Source of the DNA: WHTB01 sp050699035
GTDB taxonomy: Bacteria > Actinomycetota > Actinomycetes > Propionibacteriales > Nocardioidaceae
Assembly (NCBI GenBank): GCA_050699035.1
Contig: JBOHDE010000222.1
Span: forward strand, 1 to 6,430
Reading direction: 5' to 3'
DNA: 6,430 bases
Below the pieces are notes generated by a model that saw only the letters and a list, made by a program, of their open reading frames with translations, was not told where the DNA came from and made no database searches. Position numbers and translations under genes: made by a program. Positions 5,874 to 6,430 of this stretch are shown here, piece after piece; within the stretch, counting starts at the first letter, position 1; the number at the start of each line of letters is the position of its first letter.

Positions 5874-6334
5874 TGGTACACCCCTCGGTTCGGATCCAGC
5901 CGGCTGGTGAACGAACGGGTCAGCGTACGGTCCGACCACCCGGGCAGCAGCAGGTCGGACATCGTCAGCTGGCAGGAGTACGTCACGGTGACGAACGTCC
6001 CGCGGGCGAACGCGTTGGTGTTCCCCGCGCCCTCGAGCTTCACGTCGGAGACCTTCAGCGAGTCACCGCACGACTGCGGCAGCTCAGCTGCGGTCTTCTT
6101 CCGGACCCGCTCGATCGCCGTGGCCATGTCCTGCTCGCTCCGGGTCTGCGTCGCCGAGCGGGCGGAGTCACGCACGCCCTGCTCAAGCAGGCCGGTGGTC
6201 TGGCCGTAGCGGCCGTACGCGATGAACAGCACCCCGATCATCAACAGCAGCGGCGCGATGATCGACAGCTCCAGCGAGAGCGTGCCGCCCTCGCGGCGTC
6301 GGCGCCCGTGCCGGGACAGGTCGAGTCGTCTCAT
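5870..6334 (-). CDS. TadE-like pilus assembly protein
   Basis: A 154-residue protein whose ATG at 6334 overlaps the previous stop as ATGA. It has a short, strongly basic leader (RHGRRRREGG), then a single hydrophobic helix at about 19-40 containing TLSLELSIIAPLLLM, the signature of TadE-like pseudopilins. Gly17 and Glu22 stand in the -1 and +5 positions used by type IVb prepilin peptidases, so processing after Gly17 is possible. The remainder (about 41-154) is an extracytoplasmic domain with a helix and beta strands, and with Cys89 and Cys121 as a possible disulfide. The length is normal for the family. TadE and TadG proteins are minor pilin-like components needed for Flp pilus or Tad secretion assembly. 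No strong Shine-Dalgarno sequence is visible, which fits translational coupling to the gene before it. Many actinobacterial TadE-like proteins have not been studied experimentally, so the precise role is inferred. Confidence 0.88.
   Translation of the reverse strand: MRRLDLSRHGRRRREGGTLSLELSIIAPLLLMIGVLFIAYGRYGQTTGLLEQGVRDSARSATQTRSEQDMATAIERVRKKTAAELPQSCGDSLKVSDVKLEGAGNTNAFARGTFVTVTYSCQLTMSDLLLPGWSDRTLTRSFTSRLDPNRGVYQ
5881..5886 (-). promoter_or_regulatory. Ribosome binding site of the TadG-like gene
   Basis: The minus strand reads GAGGGG, 7 bases before ATG 5873, inside the 3' end of the TadE-like gene. It supports ATG 5873 as the first codon. A second ATG follows directly at 5870 and cannot be excluded. 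Confidence 0.6.
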
Positions 6335-6430
6335 TGGCCCACGTCCGGCTCGAACTGCTCGATCTCCATCTCGACCGAGCGTCGCACCTCGAGGTCGAAC
6401 GGCGTCAGGCCGATCGCGTGCCCGGTGACC
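6331..6430 (-). CDS. C-terminal fragment, probably another TadE-like protein
   Basis: An open frame enters from the right edge and ends at the TGA at 6331-6333, sharing ATGA with the next gene. The 32 visible residues start VTGHAIGLTPFDLEVRRS and finish EQFEPDVGQ. A strand written as V-T-G-x-A, then a L-x-P turn, another strand and a final acidic E-x-F-x-P tail is how many actinobacterial TadE-like proteins end, and two or three such genes commonly lie side by side. The match is short and from memory. If it is not TadE-like, it could be any protein of the Tad locus; no membrane segment is visible in this piece, which argues against it being the end of TadB or TadC. Confidence 0.5.
   Translation of the reverse strand, partial: VTGHAIGLTPFDLEVRRSVEMEIEQFEPDVGQ

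Noticed and set aside
5874..5939. Upstream GTG start (5939) for the TadG-like gene
   Set aside because: The added 22 residues are the out-of-frame end of the TadE-like gene and spoil the pilin-like leader; ATG 5873 has an ATGA overlap and a ribosome site.
5046..6209. 387-codon plus-strand open frame
   Set aside because: It is antisense to the TadG-like and TadE-like genes and has low-complexity Arg/Val/Asp composition, so it is a shadow of GC-biased coding.

Overview
The window looks like part of the chromosome of a high-GC actinobacterium. The evidence is strong G/C bias at third codon positions, frequent GTG starts, and gene families typical of that phylum: a TadG-like N-terminus of the actinobacterial type, a LysM plus BTAD-like membrane protein, and a gene start resembling acVLRF1. 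The genus cannot be fixed from the sequence; a relative of Nocardioides, Kribbella or Micromonospora would fit. Every gene I accept is on the minus strand, so the region reads from right to left.

Layout in transcription order: (1) the last 32 codons of a gene entering from the right edge, probably another TadE-like protein; (2) a 154-residue TadE-like pseudopilin-type protein; (3) a 380-residue TadG-like protein with a very long cysteine-rich C-terminal extension that ends in five degenerate tandem repeats; (4) a 202-residue lipoprotein; (5) a 369-residue secreted protein with ten cysteines and no recognised family; then a 90-bp spacer; (6) a 935-residue membrane protein with an extracytoplasmic LysM domain and a cytoplasmic winged-helix/BTAD-like end; (7) five bases later, the first 38 codons of a probable acVLRF1-type peptidyl-tRNA hydrolase, cut by the left edge.

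Genes 1 to 5 are joined by four consecutive ATGA stop/start overlaps, so they almost certainly form one translationally coupled operon. It looks like the distal end of a tight-adherence (Tad/Flp) pilus or secretion locus; the motor genes (tadA, tadB, tadC) would be expected beyond the right edge. The pseudopilin-like proteins would sit in the membrane, and the lipoprotein and the cysteine-rich protein would act outside it. The LysM/BTAD protein is placed to link the cell wall to the cytoplasm and may regulate the locus, but that is inference. The acVLRF1-like gene is probably an unrelated housekeeping neighbour.

The parts least explained by known families are the repeat-bearing extension of the TadG-like protein, the secreted ten-cysteine protein, and the predicted four-pass topology of the LysM/BTAD protein. 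I see no RNA genes, mobile elements, CRISPR arrays or convincing terminators.
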